Shown here: in pieces, positions 22,711 through 31,320 of the stretch
Position numbering within the stretch: position 1 is the stretch's first letter
Layout: each line of letters opens with the position of its first letter
DNA from: Glutamicibacter sp002979865
GTDB lineage: Bacteria > Actinomycetota > Actinomycetes > Actinomycetales > Micrococcaceae
Length of the DNA: 64,000 bases
Assembly: GCF_050030965.1 (NCBI RefSeq)
Contig: NZ_CP188297.1
Span: 3,596,001 to 3,660,000 of the forward strand
Direction: 5' to 3'
Translations under genes and position numbers: made by a program
The notes under the pieces: model-generated
The model's database searches: none
Told to the model about the DNA's origin: nothing
What the model saw: the letters and a program-made list of their open reading frames with translations, nothing else

Positions 22711-24726
22711 ATGAGCGAGAACCGCATCAACGTCAACGCCCTGTCCGAACAGCTCTTCGGCCCCTATGCCGAAATCCGCAAGGCCTCTCGCGCCCGCGCC
22801 GCCGATCCGCAGCTGCAGCGCGACCCGCTGCTGGGCATGGACGAGCACCGCGAACGCGTTCTGGGCCAGCTGGGCATCCTGGTGCAGCAGGAAGCCGTCC
22901 AGCGCGCCTTCCCCACCGAATTCGGCGGCAAGAACGACCACGGCGGATCCATCGCCGCCTTCGAGGAACTGGTCGCCGCGGACCCGTCGCTGCAGATCAA
23001 GGCCGGCGTGCAGTGGGGCCTGTTTGCCGGGGCGATCCTGCACCTGGGCACCGAAGAGCACCACAAGGCATGGCTGCCCGGCGCGATGAACCTGGACACC
23101 CCCGGCGCCTTCGCCATGACCGAAATCGGCCACGGCTCCGACGTGGCCGCGGTGGGCACCACCGCCACCTACGACGAGGCCACCGATGAATTCGTCATCC
23201 ACACCCCCTTCAAGGCGGCCTGGAAGGAATTCCTGGGCAACGCCGCCCTGCACGGCAAGGCCGCCACCGTCTTCGCGCAGCTGGTCACCAAGGGCGTCAA
23301 CCACGGCGTGCACTGCTTCTACGTGCCGATCCGCGATGAGCAGGGCAACTTCCTGGAGGGCATCGGCGGAGAGGACGACGGGCTCAAGGGCGGGCTGAAC
23401 GGCATCGACAACGGCCGGCTGCACTTCACCAACGTGCGCGTCCCCCGCACCAACCTGCTCAACCGCTACGGCAACGTGGATGAATCCGGCACCTACTCCT
23501 CGCCGATCGCCTCCCCGGGCCGCCGCTTCTTCACCATGCTCGGCACCCTGGTCCAGGGCCGCGTCTCGCTGGACGGCGCCGCCACCAACGCCTCGAAGAT
23601 CGCCCTGCAGATCGCGGTGACCTACGGCAATCAGCGCCGCCAGTTCAACTCCGTCTCGGACACCGAGGAAACCACCTTGCTGGACTACCAGCGCCACCAG
23701 CGCCGGCTGCTCACCCGGCTGGCCCGCACCTATGCGTCCTCCTTCGCCCACGACGGGCTGCTGGAGAAGTTCGACGCGGTGTTCTCCGGGCGCGAGGACA
23801 GCGACACGGACCGCCAGGATCTGGAAACCCTCGCCGCGGCGCTCAAGCCGCTGAGCACCTGGGACGCGCTGGACACCCTGCAGGAATGCCGCGAAGCCTG
23901 CGGCGGAGCCGGGTTCATCGCCAAGAACCGCTTCACCCAGCTCTATGCAGACCTCGATGTCTACGTGACCTTCGAGGGAGACAACAATGTGCTGCTGCAG
24001 CTGGTGGGCAAGCGCCTGCTCACCGACTATGCCGCCGAATTCCGCAAGCTCGATACCGGGGCCATGGCCCTGTACGTGGCCAAGCAGGTGGGCACCACTG
24101 CCCTGCACCGCTCGGGCCTGCGCAGCGTCGGCCAGGCGTTCGCGGATATCTCCGATGAGCGCAAGAGCGCCAATTTCTTCAAGGACCCGGAGAACCAGCG
24201 CGCTCTGTTCACCGACCGCATCAACGCCAAGGTCGCCGAGGTGGCCAACGCCCTGCGCGGTGCCGGGAAGAACAAGGCCAAGGCTGCCGCCGCATTCAAC
24301 GAGAACCAGGACCTGCTGATCTCCGCGGCACGCGACCACGGCCAGCTGCTGCGCTGGGAAGCATTCACCGCGGCATTGGAGAAGACCGGGGATCCGACCA
24401 CCAAGGAGGTGCTGACCTGGTTGCGCGATGTCTTCGCGCTAACCCTGATCGAGGATGACCTGGGCTGGTACCTGGCCAACGGCCTGCTCTCGATGCAGCG
24501 TGCCCGCACCCTGTCCGGCTACATCAACCGCCTGCTTGCCCGCCTGCGCCCGCATGCCCAGGACTTGGTGGAAGCCTTCGGCTACACCCAGGACCACCTG
24601 CGTGCCGATATCTCCTCGGGCGGCGAAGCCGAGCGCCAGGATGAGGCCATGGAGTACTTCCGCAAGCTGCGCGCCAGCGACAATGCGCCAATCAGCGAGA
24701 AGTCCTTGCAGAAGGCCAAGCGCTAG
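22711..24726 (+). CDS. fadE5: Acyl-CoA dehydrogenase (FadE5-like)
   Basis: The enzyme oxidises acyl-CoA to 2-enoyl-CoA with FAD. The start is the ATG at 22711; the upstream in-frame reading crosses the TetR gene. The middle domain begins AFAMTEIGHGSDVAAVGTTATYD (about 130-155), and the C-terminal domain has LDGAATNASKIALQIAVTYGNQRRQF and the EACGGAGFIAKNRF block with the catalytic-region Glu. It has 671 residues; the long acyl-CoA oxidase-like C-terminal extension matches FadE5. It pairs with fadA2-fabG4-htdX as in mycobacteria. Confidence 0.9.
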   Translation: MSENRINVNALSEQLFGPYAEIRKASRARAADPQLQRDPLLGMDEHRERVLGQLGILVQQEAVQRAFPTEFGGKNDHGGSIAAFEELVAADPSLQIKAGVQWGLFAGAILHLGTEEHHKAWLPGAMNLDTPGAFAMTEIGHGSDVAAVGTTATYDEATDEFVIHTPFKAAWKEFLGNAALHGKAATVFAQLVTKGVNHGVHCFYVPIRDEQGNFLEGIGGEDDGLKGGLNGIDNGRLHFTNVRVPRTNLLNRYGNVDESGTYSSPIASPGRRFFTMLGTLVQGRVSLDGAATNASKIALQIAVTYGNQRRQFNSVSDTEETTLLDYQRHQRRLLTRLARTYASSFAHDGLLEKFDAVFSGREDSDTDRQDLETLAAALKPLSTWDALDTLQECREACGGAGFIAKNRFTQLYADLDVYVTFEGDNNVLLQLVGKRLLTDYAAEFRKLDTGAMALYVAKQVGTTALHRSGLRSVGQAFADISDERKSANFFKDPENQRALFTDRINAKVAEVANALRGAGKNKAKAAAAFNENQDLLISAARDHGQLLRWEAFTAALEKTGDPTTKEVLTWLRDVFALTLIEDDLGWYLANGLLSMQRARTLSGYINRLLARLRPHAQDLVEAFGYTQDHLRADISSGGEAERQDEAMEYFRKLRASDNAPISEKSLQKAKR

Positions 24727-24734
24727 AGCCAACG

Positions 24735-24782
24735 AGCAGGTGCCCGGACCAGGGGGATTTCCCCCGGGCCCGGGCACCTGCT
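24735..24782 (+). terminator. Terminator after fadE5
   Basis: AGCAGGTGCCCGG (24735-24747) pairs with 24770-24782, with an inner GGGGG/CCCCC stem. It lies nine bases past the stop and 18 bases before the convergent VOC gene's stop. Confidence 0.8.
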
Positions 24783-24800
24783 GGTTAACGACTGCTTCGC

Positions 24801-25247
24801 CTAGTTTCCCAGCCGCTGGGCCAGGGCTACCGTCAGCCCTTCGGGGCCCCGCACATAAGCCATTTTCCAGGCGCCTTCGTATTCCCCGACGCCGCCGATC
24901 AGTCCATAGCCCCGGGTTTCAAGGCCGGCGACCATCCCCTGGAGGTCATCTACCTCGAAGGCGATCGAGCGCAGTCCCAGTTCGTTGGCCATGGCGTGCG
25001 GGTTGCCCGGTTCATGGGCAGGCTTCTCGAAGCTGGCCAGCTCGATGCCGACCTCCGAATCCGCGGACTTGAGCATGACGACATTCGTGCGCGAGTCCTT
25101 GACCCCGCACACGGTTTCCAGGAACTCCCCTTCCATCCCGTCGACCCTGCCCTCGACACTCAAGCCCAAGCCGATGAAGAAGCCAGTCACCAGCTCAAGG
25201 TCTGCAACGGTGACGCCGATATGGTCAAAACGGATGATTCGCGGCAT
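24801..25247 (-). CDS. VOC/glyoxalase-fold protein
   Basis: Vicinal-oxygen-chelate proteins include glyoxalase I and methylmalonyl-CoA epimerase. The paired beta-alpha-beta modules are visible: FDHIGVTVADLELVTGFFIGLGL (His metal ligand, residue 8), VGIELASF (Glu), then RSIAFEVDDLQGM and GWKMAYVRGPEGLTVALAQ (Glu). I choose the ATG at 25247, since the extension to 25295 is unlike the family. Substrate unknown. Confidence 0.85.
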   Translation of the reverse strand: MPRIIRFDHIGVTVADLELVTGFFIGLGLSVEGRVDGMEGEFLETVCGVKDSRTNVVMLKSADSEVGIELASFEKPAHEPGNPHAMANELGLRSIAFEVDDLQGMVAGLETRGYGLIGGVGEYEGAWKMAYVRGPEGLTVALAQRLGN

Positions 25248-25299
25248 GGTGGTAGGCACCCTTTCGCTCCTAGATGGCCAGGCAAAGATGGCCAAGTTC

Positions 25300-25683
25300 G
25301 CTGGTTAGCCACAGGGTACGCCCACCGCGCGCCCGGAACCAGCCCGCGAAGAAGACTCCATGGAACTTGGAATCCGGCCAGCAGTGCGATCCCTAGTGGT
25401 GCCAATGCCAGTACTTCAAGGATGAAGAATGGAACCGCGGGGCGGAATCCGCCTGGGTGCTGATTTGTCTCGTGATCCGCCCCGCATTCCGCGGGCGGAT
25501 CATTTCAGGGCAGTTGCCTGCTGCCGCGGTCGAGCATGCCCGCCCCACCGATACCGGAATCACCTACAAGGGCAGAGAGGGCCTATTTTCCGGCATCTTG
25601 GCCAGTTTCGAATCTGCCGGCTTCACGATCATGAATCGAAATCGAAGCCTCGCACTGGCCGAACAGGGCCGCTGGCCACCCAG
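25300..25683 (+). pseudogene. Non-coding stretch with a probable acetyltransferase remnant
   Basis: No intact gene fits here. A frame around 25555-25686 reads GITYKGREGLFSGILASFESAGF, which resembles the C-terminal 'YKGR…LF…AGF' part of GNAT acetyltransferases, but the rest of the fold is missing and other frames are broken. I take it as a decayed gene; this is a guess from a short similarity. Confidence 0.3.
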
Positions 25684-26622
25684 CTAGAGACTTGCCTGCC
25701 CCAGTCCATCGAGCACCAGCGCCACCCTTGCCCGCTGCTCCCGGTTAAGTCCCTGGACCGGCAAGGGCAGGCAATTGGGTGCTGCCAGGCCCAGGTGCTC
25801 GGCAATGGCGGCACTGACGCGCAAGCTGCCGCCGCATTGCGCCATCAGGTCCCACAACGGCCGCAGATCCTCGGAAACCGCTAGCGCCTTCTGATGGTCT
25901 CCGGCCTGCACCGCACGCGTAATTCCAAGCATCGGGGCCGGGATCGTTCCGCCCACCGCGGTAAACCACGCGTCGCATCCTGCGATGAGTCCGGCTGCCC
26001 CGAACGCATCGCCCGATACCCCGATGCCTACGTGATCGGGAAGCACCGCCCGAATCGCCGCGACATGCGCCAGCGCATCCACCGGATCGGCCGGAACCCC
26101 CGGAATCTTGATGGAAATGATCCCCGGCAACTGCGCGATGCGCGCATAAAGCCCGTTGCTGAAGGTGAAATGCGTTGTCCCAGGGTTGTCATAGACAACG
26201 ACCGGTAAGTCGCTGCGTTCGGTCGCCGCCCTGAACAGTGCGAAGACTTCATCATCGTCCAGCCGCTGGTAGCCCACCGGGGCGAGCAGAACGCCGGCCG
26301 CACCGGCGGCCTTGGCGTCGTCAATATGCGCCAGGACGTGGGCCGTGCGCATGGCGCCGACTCCAGCCAGCACCGGGATCCCCGTTGCATGCTGCACCGC
26401 CAACCCGATGACGCGTTCGCGCTCCGCGCGGTCCAGGTACATGTACGAACCGGTCGAGCCCAGGACGGTAATTGAATCCACCCCGGCCGCAACCAGTCGC
26501 TGCACCAATCCGATGAATGCAGGTTCATCGAGTTGGTCATCATTCATTGGGGTCAGCGGGAAGGCGCTGAGCCCGGTCAAAGCGGTGACTGGCACTGCGC
26601 CAGTTTTCGTTGATGATTTCAT
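25684..26622 (-). CDS. DapA-family aldolase/lyase
   Basis: A dihydrodipicolinate synthase/N-acetylneuraminate lyase superfamily enzyme, a TIM barrel with a Schiff-base Lys. Seen are SAFPLTPMNDD (family start), GSTGSYMYLDRAER (GxxGE-like loop), the Tyr of VVVYDNPGTT (about 145) and the Lys of IISIKIPGVP (about 173). Length 312 is usual. Its start overlaps the stop of the EamA gene (ATGA), so exporter and lyase are coupled. Substrate unknown; amino-acid or keto-acid metabolism is possible given the MocR regulator. Confidence 0.82.
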   Translation of the reverse strand: MKSSTKTGAVPVTALTGLSAFPLTPMNDDQLDEPAFIGLVQRLVAAGVDSITVLGSTGSYMYLDRAERERVIGLAVQHATGIPVLAGVGAMRTAHVLAHIDDAKAAGAAGVLLAPVGYQRLDDDEVFALFRAATERSDLPVVVYDNPGTTHFTFSNGLYARIAQLPGIISIKIPGVPADPVDALAHVAAIRAVLPDHVGIGVSGDAFGAAGLIAGCDAWFTAVGGTIPAPMLGITRAVQAGDHQKALAVSEDLRPLWDLMAQCGGSLRVSAAIAEHLGLAAPNCLPLPVQGLNREQRARVALVLDGLGQASL

Positions 26623-27563
26623 GATGCGTCATCCTGTCTCATGTGCTGGTTCCTCGATCTTACGGCCAGCAGCGCGCAGGCGATGACCGCGCAGCCGCCA
26701 ACCACGGTGGGCCAACCGATTTGTTCGTGCAGCAGCATCCCGGCCCAGCAGATCGTCATCACCGGCTGCGCCAGCTGCACCTGGCTCACTTGCGCCATCG
26801 GGCCGATGGCCAATCCGCGATACCACGCAATGAAGCCGAGGAACATGCTCACGACGCCAAGATAGGCGAATGCCGCCCACTCGCTGAATGTTGCCGTGGG
26901 CGGTTGCTGGAGCGCCGAGACGGTCGTGAGGGTGATCATTACCGGTGAGGCCAGGACCAGCGCCCATGAGATCGTTTGCCATGAACCGAGCTCCCGCGAG
27001 AGCAGTCCGCCTTCGGCGTAGCCGATAGCGCAAGCGAGCACCGCCCCGAAGAGCAACCAGTCGGCCCCGTGCAAGCTGCCCAGCCCGCCTCCTTGCAAAG
27101 CGGCAAACGCCAAGGCTGCCAATGCCCCAGAACCAGCCGCGATCCAGAATCTGGCACTGGGTCGTTCCCTGGTTCGCAGAACAGCGGCTGCGGCCGTCAC
27201 TGCAGGCAGGATGGCGATCACTACCGCGCCATGGCTGGCCGGAGCCGTGGTCATCGCAAAGGATGTCAGCAGGGGGAAACCTGCGATGACTCCCCCGGCG
27301 ACGACCAGCAGACGCCACCATTGCGACCGTGTCGGAAGTTTCTGGCCGGTGCTCCATAGCACGGCAACAGCCAGCATTGCGGCGATAACGGATCGCCCGG
27401 CGCCGACGAACAGCGGTTGCAGATGGCCGCTTTCCACGGCGATGCGGGTGAAGGGCACGGTGAAGGAGAAGGCGAGCACTCCCAGCAAGCCCCAGATCAG
27501 CCCGGTAACGCCCGAGGATAGCGGTTGCCGCGAAATGAGAGTAGCGGTACTATCTAGTTTCAT
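26619..27563 (-). CDS. EamA/DMT-family exporter
   Basis: The protein has ten hydrophobic helices in two EamA repeats, starting with GLIWGLLGVLAFSFTVPFTRIAV and ending in TVVGGCAVIACALLAVRSR. DMT carriers export amino acids and small metabolites. The ATG at 27563 shares its bases with the ATG of the divergent MocR gene. The MocR regulator probably controls it, since this pair arrangement (MocR next to an EamA exporter) is common in actinobacteria. Confidence 0.85.
   Translation of the reverse strand: MKLDSTATLISRQPLSSGVTGLIWGLLGVLAFSFTVPFTRIAVESGHLQPLFVGAGRSVIAAMLAVAVLWSTGQKLPTRSQWWRLLVVAGGVIAGFPLLTSFAMTTAPASHGAVVIAILPAVTAAAAVLRTRERPSARFWIAAGSGALAALAFAALQGGGLGSLHGADWLLFGAVLACAIGYAEGGLLSRELGSWQTISWALVLASPVMITLTTVSALQQPPTATFSEWAAFAYLGVVSMFLGFIAWYRGLAIGPMAQVSQVQLAQPVMTICWAGMLLHEQIGWPTVVGGCAVIACALLAVRSRNQHMRQDDAS
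27525..27553 (+). promoter_or_regulatory. Promoter giving a leaderless MocR transcript
   Basis: TTGCCG (27525-27530) and TACTAT (27548-27553) are spaced exactly 17 bases. The expected start (about 7 bases downstream of the -10) falls at or within a few bases of the ATG at 27562, so the mRNA should have no 5' leader. On the other strand TACTGT lies five bases before the exporter's ATG. Confidence 0.6.
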
Positions 27564-28965
27564 GTTTAACAGTAGCAGTGAGCGCCTGGTTGCGGTACTG
27601 CGCGAATGGATTGCGACAGCCCCCGCCGGGAGCCAGCTGCCCTCCACCCGTACTCTGGTGGCGGATTATGAAGTCAGCCCGGTCACCGTGCAGAAAGCGC
27701 TGCGGATCCTCACCGGCCAGGGCATCATTGAATCGCGTCCGGGTATCGGCACCTTCGTTCGCAGCCACCCGGTGGCCAGGGCGCACGACCGTGCCTGGCA
27801 AACCGCGGCCTTGGGCGTTGTGCAACGGCCCCTGCCTGAACTCGCCTCCGCCCAGCGCGCTACGCCCAATGACGTCATATCCCTGCAGTCGGGCTATCCG
27901 GATCGAGACTTGCTGCCAGAACGACTGGTGCGCAGCGCCTTCTCGCGGGTCGCGCGCAGCGATGCGGTGCTCCAGCGCACCCCGGCCGCGGGGCTGCCTG
28001 ATCTGCAGAGCTGGTTCGCATCCGAGCTCGGCGCCATCACCGCCCCTGGGCTGAGCGCGCCGGCGGCCAGCGACGTCGTCGTCCTGCCCGGCAGCCAAAG
28101 CGGGCTGGGCTCGATCTTCCGCTCACTGGTTGGGGCCGGCAAGCCGATGCTCATCGAATCGCCCACCTACTGGGGTGCTATCCTCGCGGCCGCGCAAGTC
28201 GGCGTGCAGCTCGTCCCCGTTCCCGCCGGTCCCCACGGCCCGGACACCGGGCAGTTGGATCGCGCTTTCGAGCAAACCGGGGCCCGCGCCTTCTACGCCC
28301 ACCCGAATTTTGCCAACCCTTCCGGGGCCCAGTGGTCGCCCGAAGTTTCCCAGCGGGTGCTGGAAATCCTGAAGAATCGTGGCGCTTTCCTGGTGGAAGA
28401 TGACTGGGCGAAGGATTTGGGGATCAATGCCGAGTCTTCACCGATGGCCGCCAGAGATGACAGCGGCCATGTGGTGTATCTGCGCTCCCTGACCAAAAGC
28501 GTGTCCCCGGCGGTCCGTGTTGCCGGCGTCATTGCCAGAGGGCCAGCACGGGAACGGATCTTGGCCGATAACCAGGCCCAATCCATGTATGTCAGTGGTG
28601 CGCTGCAATCCGTCGCGCTTGACGTGGTCACCCAGCCCGGGTGGCGCACCCACTTGCGCTCGGTGCGCCAGCAGCTGGCAACGCGCAGGGATCTGGTGCT
28701 CGACGCCCTGGCGCAGCATCTGCCCGAAGCACATGTCGAGCAGGTCCCGCTGGGCGGGCTGAACCTCTGGGCAAGGTTGCCGGATGCCACTAATCTGGTG
28801 CAGCTGGTCCGCGACTGCGAAATGCGCGGCGTGGCCATCTCGGCCGGAGACAGCTGGTTCCCCGCGGAACCGACCGGACGCTTTCTGCGGTTGAACTTTG
28901 CCGGCCCGAACCCTGGAGCCTTCAACCAGGGCGTCGAGATCATCGGCCAGGTGCTGCGCGCCTAG
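27562..28965 (+). CDS. MocR-type (GntR-aminotransferase) regulator
   Basis: Residues 5-70 form a GntR winged helix (RLVAVLREWIATAPAGSQLPSTRTLVADYEVSPVTVQKALRILTGQGIIESRPGIGTFV). The rest (about 100-467) is a type-I aminotransferase-like domain with a PLP-like SLTKSVSPAVRVAGVIARG, where the Lys is the expected PLP lysine. A longer frame to 27211 only crosses the exporter. Such proteins bind PLP and activate or repress neighbours; the divergent EamA-DapA pair is the likely target. The start at 27562 lacks a ribosome site, fitting leaderless initiation. Confidence 0.9.
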   Translation: MFNSSSERLVAVLREWIATAPAGSQLPSTRTLVADYEVSPVTVQKALRILTGQGIIESRPGIGTFVRSHPVARAHDRAWQTAALGVVQRPLPELASAQRATPNDVISLQSGYPDRDLLPERLVRSAFSRVARSDAVLQRTPAAGLPDLQSWFASELGAITAPGLSAPAASDVVVLPGSQSGLGSIFRSLVGAGKPMLIESPTYWGAILAAAQVGVQLVPVPAGPHGPDTGQLDRAFEQTGARAFYAHPNFANPSGAQWSPEVSQRVLEILKNRGAFLVEDDWAKDLGINAESSPMAARDDSGHVVYLRSLTKSVSPAVRVAGVIARGPARERILADNQAQSMYVSGALQSVALDVVTQPGWRTHLRSVRQQLATRRDLVLDALAQHLPEAHVEQVPLGGLNLWARLPDATNLVQLVRDCEMRGVAISAGDSWFPAEPTGRFLRLNFAGPNPGAFNQGVEIIGQVLRA

Positions 28966-29378
28966 GTCCAATGCGAAGGGCTAACCAACATACCTGGTCT
29001 TCGTAGGGCTGTGCGAGGGCCGTGGGGTGCCTATAGGGCTCCAGCGATCATCAAAGCGACAAGTCCTGCAAGGCATTCGCCACCGTTGCAGCATTCAGAT
29101 TGATACATAAGTGTTGCATTTCTGGTTATATATGAATATTCCAGCCGTCAATTAGCTTGAAAATAACACAATATGAACTGAAAGCATTTGTTTCGATGCA
29201 AGAAGATAAATTCTCTGACAAGAAATAAGCCCAGAGAAGAGACTCGACCGCGAGAAATCAGATACGGAAATCTCAAATAAACCAATCTAGTTTTATGCAT
29301 CGGAATAATGCCGTGATGTTTTAGGAATTTTTTAATCAGAATAGTTCTTTAGCCTAGGATTATCGATTAGAATCGACA
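28966..29378. other. Intergenic stretch, host-to-island boundary
   Basis: About 410 bases without a gene. The first ~100 bases are GC-rich like the host; from about 29100 the sequence turns AT-rich. An IR TCGATT-AG-AATCGA at 29363-29376 just past the ABC gene's stop may be a weak terminator. No attachment repeat was spotted. Confidence 0.5.
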
Positions 29379-30044
29379 CTAGACTTCAACTAATTTCTTA
29401 CCTGTGATAACTACCTGCCTGGCGCAACGTTGAGCTACTCGTTCACTATGGGTTGCAATAACGAGCAAACTTCCACGAGCGCGAAGAATGTCGAATAGAT
29501 CCAACACTTCATTTTCCGTCTGCTCGTCGAGCGCCCCGGTTGGCTCATCCGCAATTAGAATTGCTGGAGATTTAACGATTGCGCGGGCAATCGCCACACG
29601 CTGAGCTTCGCCACCTGAGAGTCTGCCGACTCTATGATTTTCGTACTTACTAAGACCTACATGACCGAGTGCGTCTGCTGCCGGGTCGCGGAAGGCGTTC
29701 TTATTCCCGCCTAGTCCCAACATGACATTTTGCAAGGCGGTCCGCTCAGGTAGCAGATCATAGCGTTGCGTAATTACGCCGACGTTCGCCTTGCGAAAGG
29801 CCGCCATCCTCGATTCCTTATGCTGGAGAATTTCTTCGTTAAAGCGAAATTCCCCCATATAATGAGTATCAAGACCGGCCAAAATTTTAAGTAAGGTACT
29901 TTTTCCCGAACCACTGCGTCCGAGGACGGCAATTGAAGCATCGTTCTCATCTGCTTCAAAGTTCGTGTTCTGGAACAGTGTATGGGGTGTGCCGTTAGCC
30001 TCACGAAACCCTTTGGATAGGCCTCGAAGTTCGATTCTTGTCAT
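29379..30044 (-). CDS. ABC transporter ATPase of the AT-rich island
   Basis: The 221-residue ATPase is of the MacB/LolD type: Walker A GRSGSGKST (about 46), Q-loop in VGVITQRYDLLPE, signature LSGGEAQRVAIARAI and Walker B ILIADEPTGALD. The start is the ATG at 30044, five bases after the permease stop; the upstream frame overlaps it. Its short form and the FRKANVGVITQRYDLLPERTALQNVMLGL segment resemble ATPases found with lactococcin-972-type systems, from memory. It should energise the two permeases encoded just upstream. Confidence 0.9.
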   Translation of the reverse strand: MTRIELRGLSKGFREANGTPHTLFQNTNFEADENDASIAVLGRSGSGKSTLLKILAGLDTHYMGEFRFNEEILQHKESRMAAFRKANVGVITQRYDLLPERTALQNVMLGLGGNKNAFRDPAADALGHVGLSKYENHRVGRLSGGEAQRVAIARAIVKSPAILIADEPTGALDEQTENEVLDLFDILRARGSLLVIATHSERVAQRCARQVVITGKKLVEV

Positions 30045-30048
30045 GTCT

Positions 30049-31320
30049 CTATGCAATCTTTCTTTGAAAGTACAGTTTGGTCGACCTGGTAGCAGCAGCA
30101 ATATCAACACAAGCAGCAACGGCAAAAATTAGAATAATCCAGCCGACGGCTGATGAACCCTCATTGGGTAAAACTTGATAAACAGTGAGGAACAACAGTC
30201 CGATTGCGGCCCATTCGATGAGCACAATCATCCCCATCCACTTCTGCAACTCCAAACAAGAAGTTCCAATTATCCACCGTAAATTGAGGACAGTACGCCG
30301 ACGACGGAAATTGAATGAACTCAGCGCGCAAACCACGAGTCCGCCAACTATTCCTAAAGCAACTTGAAGGAAGGCGACTAGCCATACATTATCAAATAGC
30401 ATTGTTCGCATCAGGGAATATTGAGTTAAATATTGAGGCACACCTATAAGTGCATAGTTCGTGAATCCAGTTTCCCGCCCGATCTGGTCAAGATGCTTGA
30501 GGATATCGTTACTGGACATTTCTTTCGACGCAGTAAAATCGCTGTTGATCATTGCGAAGGACAATATCCCACCAAAATCTAGATTCGTCTTCGCTATCCC
30601 ACGTAGTGTTTTTGGATACGGGATGACAATAGTGTCATCAAGGAAGTGGTCTATATCGTCTTGGTAGAACATCGAAGAGTGCGGCTCAAGGAATCCAACA
30701 ACTTTGAGTGAGAACGGTTCCATGTAGAACATGCCGTCAAGTGTGTCATTGACACTGTAAATACCCCTGTAGTCCGCACCAAGCAACACTGGGATCTGGC
30801 CAGAACTGTAGTCAATATTCTCCCAATCAGGAAGTTGCCCCTCGTCGACCGTCAAATGCGAAAATTCAAACGCTTCCTTACTCATCTGCATTGACCGAAC
30901 CTCCAGTGTCTCGCGCCCTGTCAGCTGATCGACGTAAACGCCGCCATTAACATAGTCTCCCCCAGCCCAAGCATCGAAAGACTCACTGCCTTTAAAATCA
31001 GCAATCGGTATAGGTTGATTAAAAGACGACAATAACTTCACGAGCTTGCTCTCATTGAGTTTCTCGTAAAACTCTCCAATTTGATCTAGTTTTTCTGGGC
31101 TTTGACGAATTTCTGTGAACTCATTGGCATCGGTAAAAGTATCTGTCACACGGTAGAGATCTTGATTGTTTCCATCACTAAAGCTTTTGATAATCGCGTT
31201 CTGCGTTGACGCTGAGAAACTGATAGTGCTGTATAAACCCGTTAAAAACAGCACTACGATAACAGCTTTTGTTGCAATAGCAAGCCAGTTTCGACGTAGA
31301 TCAAAAATGAACTCGTTCAT
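30049..31320 (-). CDS. MacB/FtsX-like or bacteriocin-associated permease half, 423 aa
   Basis: There is one N-terminal helix (AIATKAVIVVLFLTGLYSTISF), a large extracytoplasmic domain (about 45-300), then three C-terminal helices (WLVAFLQVALGIVGGLVVCAL; WMGMIVLIEWAAIGLLFLTVYQVL; VGWIILIFAVAACVDI). This 1+3 layout is that of MacB-type permeases and also half of a 7-helix bacteriocin-associated membrane protein. It overlaps the second permease by four bases (ATGA). Base composition is AT-rich like its partners, unlike the flanks, which suggests transfer. Confidence 0.75.
   Translation of the reverse strand: MNEFIFDLRRNWLAIATKAVIVVLFLTGLYSTISFSASTQNAIIKSFSDGNNQDLYRVTDTFTDANEFTEIRQSPEKLDQIGEFYEKLNESKLVKLLSSFNQPIPIADFKGSESFDAWAGGDYVNGGVYVDQLTGRETLEVRSMQMSKEAFEFSHLTVDEGQLPDWENIDYSSGQIPVLLGADYRGIYSVNDTLDGMFYMEPFSLKVVGFLEPHSSMFYQDDIDHFLDDTIVIPYPKTLRGIAKTNLDFGGILSFAMINSDFTASKEMSSNDILKHLDQIGRETGFTNYALIGVPQYLTQYSLMRTMLFDNVWLVAFLQVALGIVGGLVVCALSSFNFRRRRTVLNLRWIIGTSCLELQKWMGMIVLIEWAAIGLLFLTVYQVLPNEGSSAVGWIILIFAVAACVDIAAATRSTKLYFQRKIA

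Noticed and set aside
22456..24339. Long minus-strand frame over fadE5
   Set aside because: Low-complexity Gly/Val/Gln translation typical of a shadow; fadE5 on the plus strand has clear motifs.
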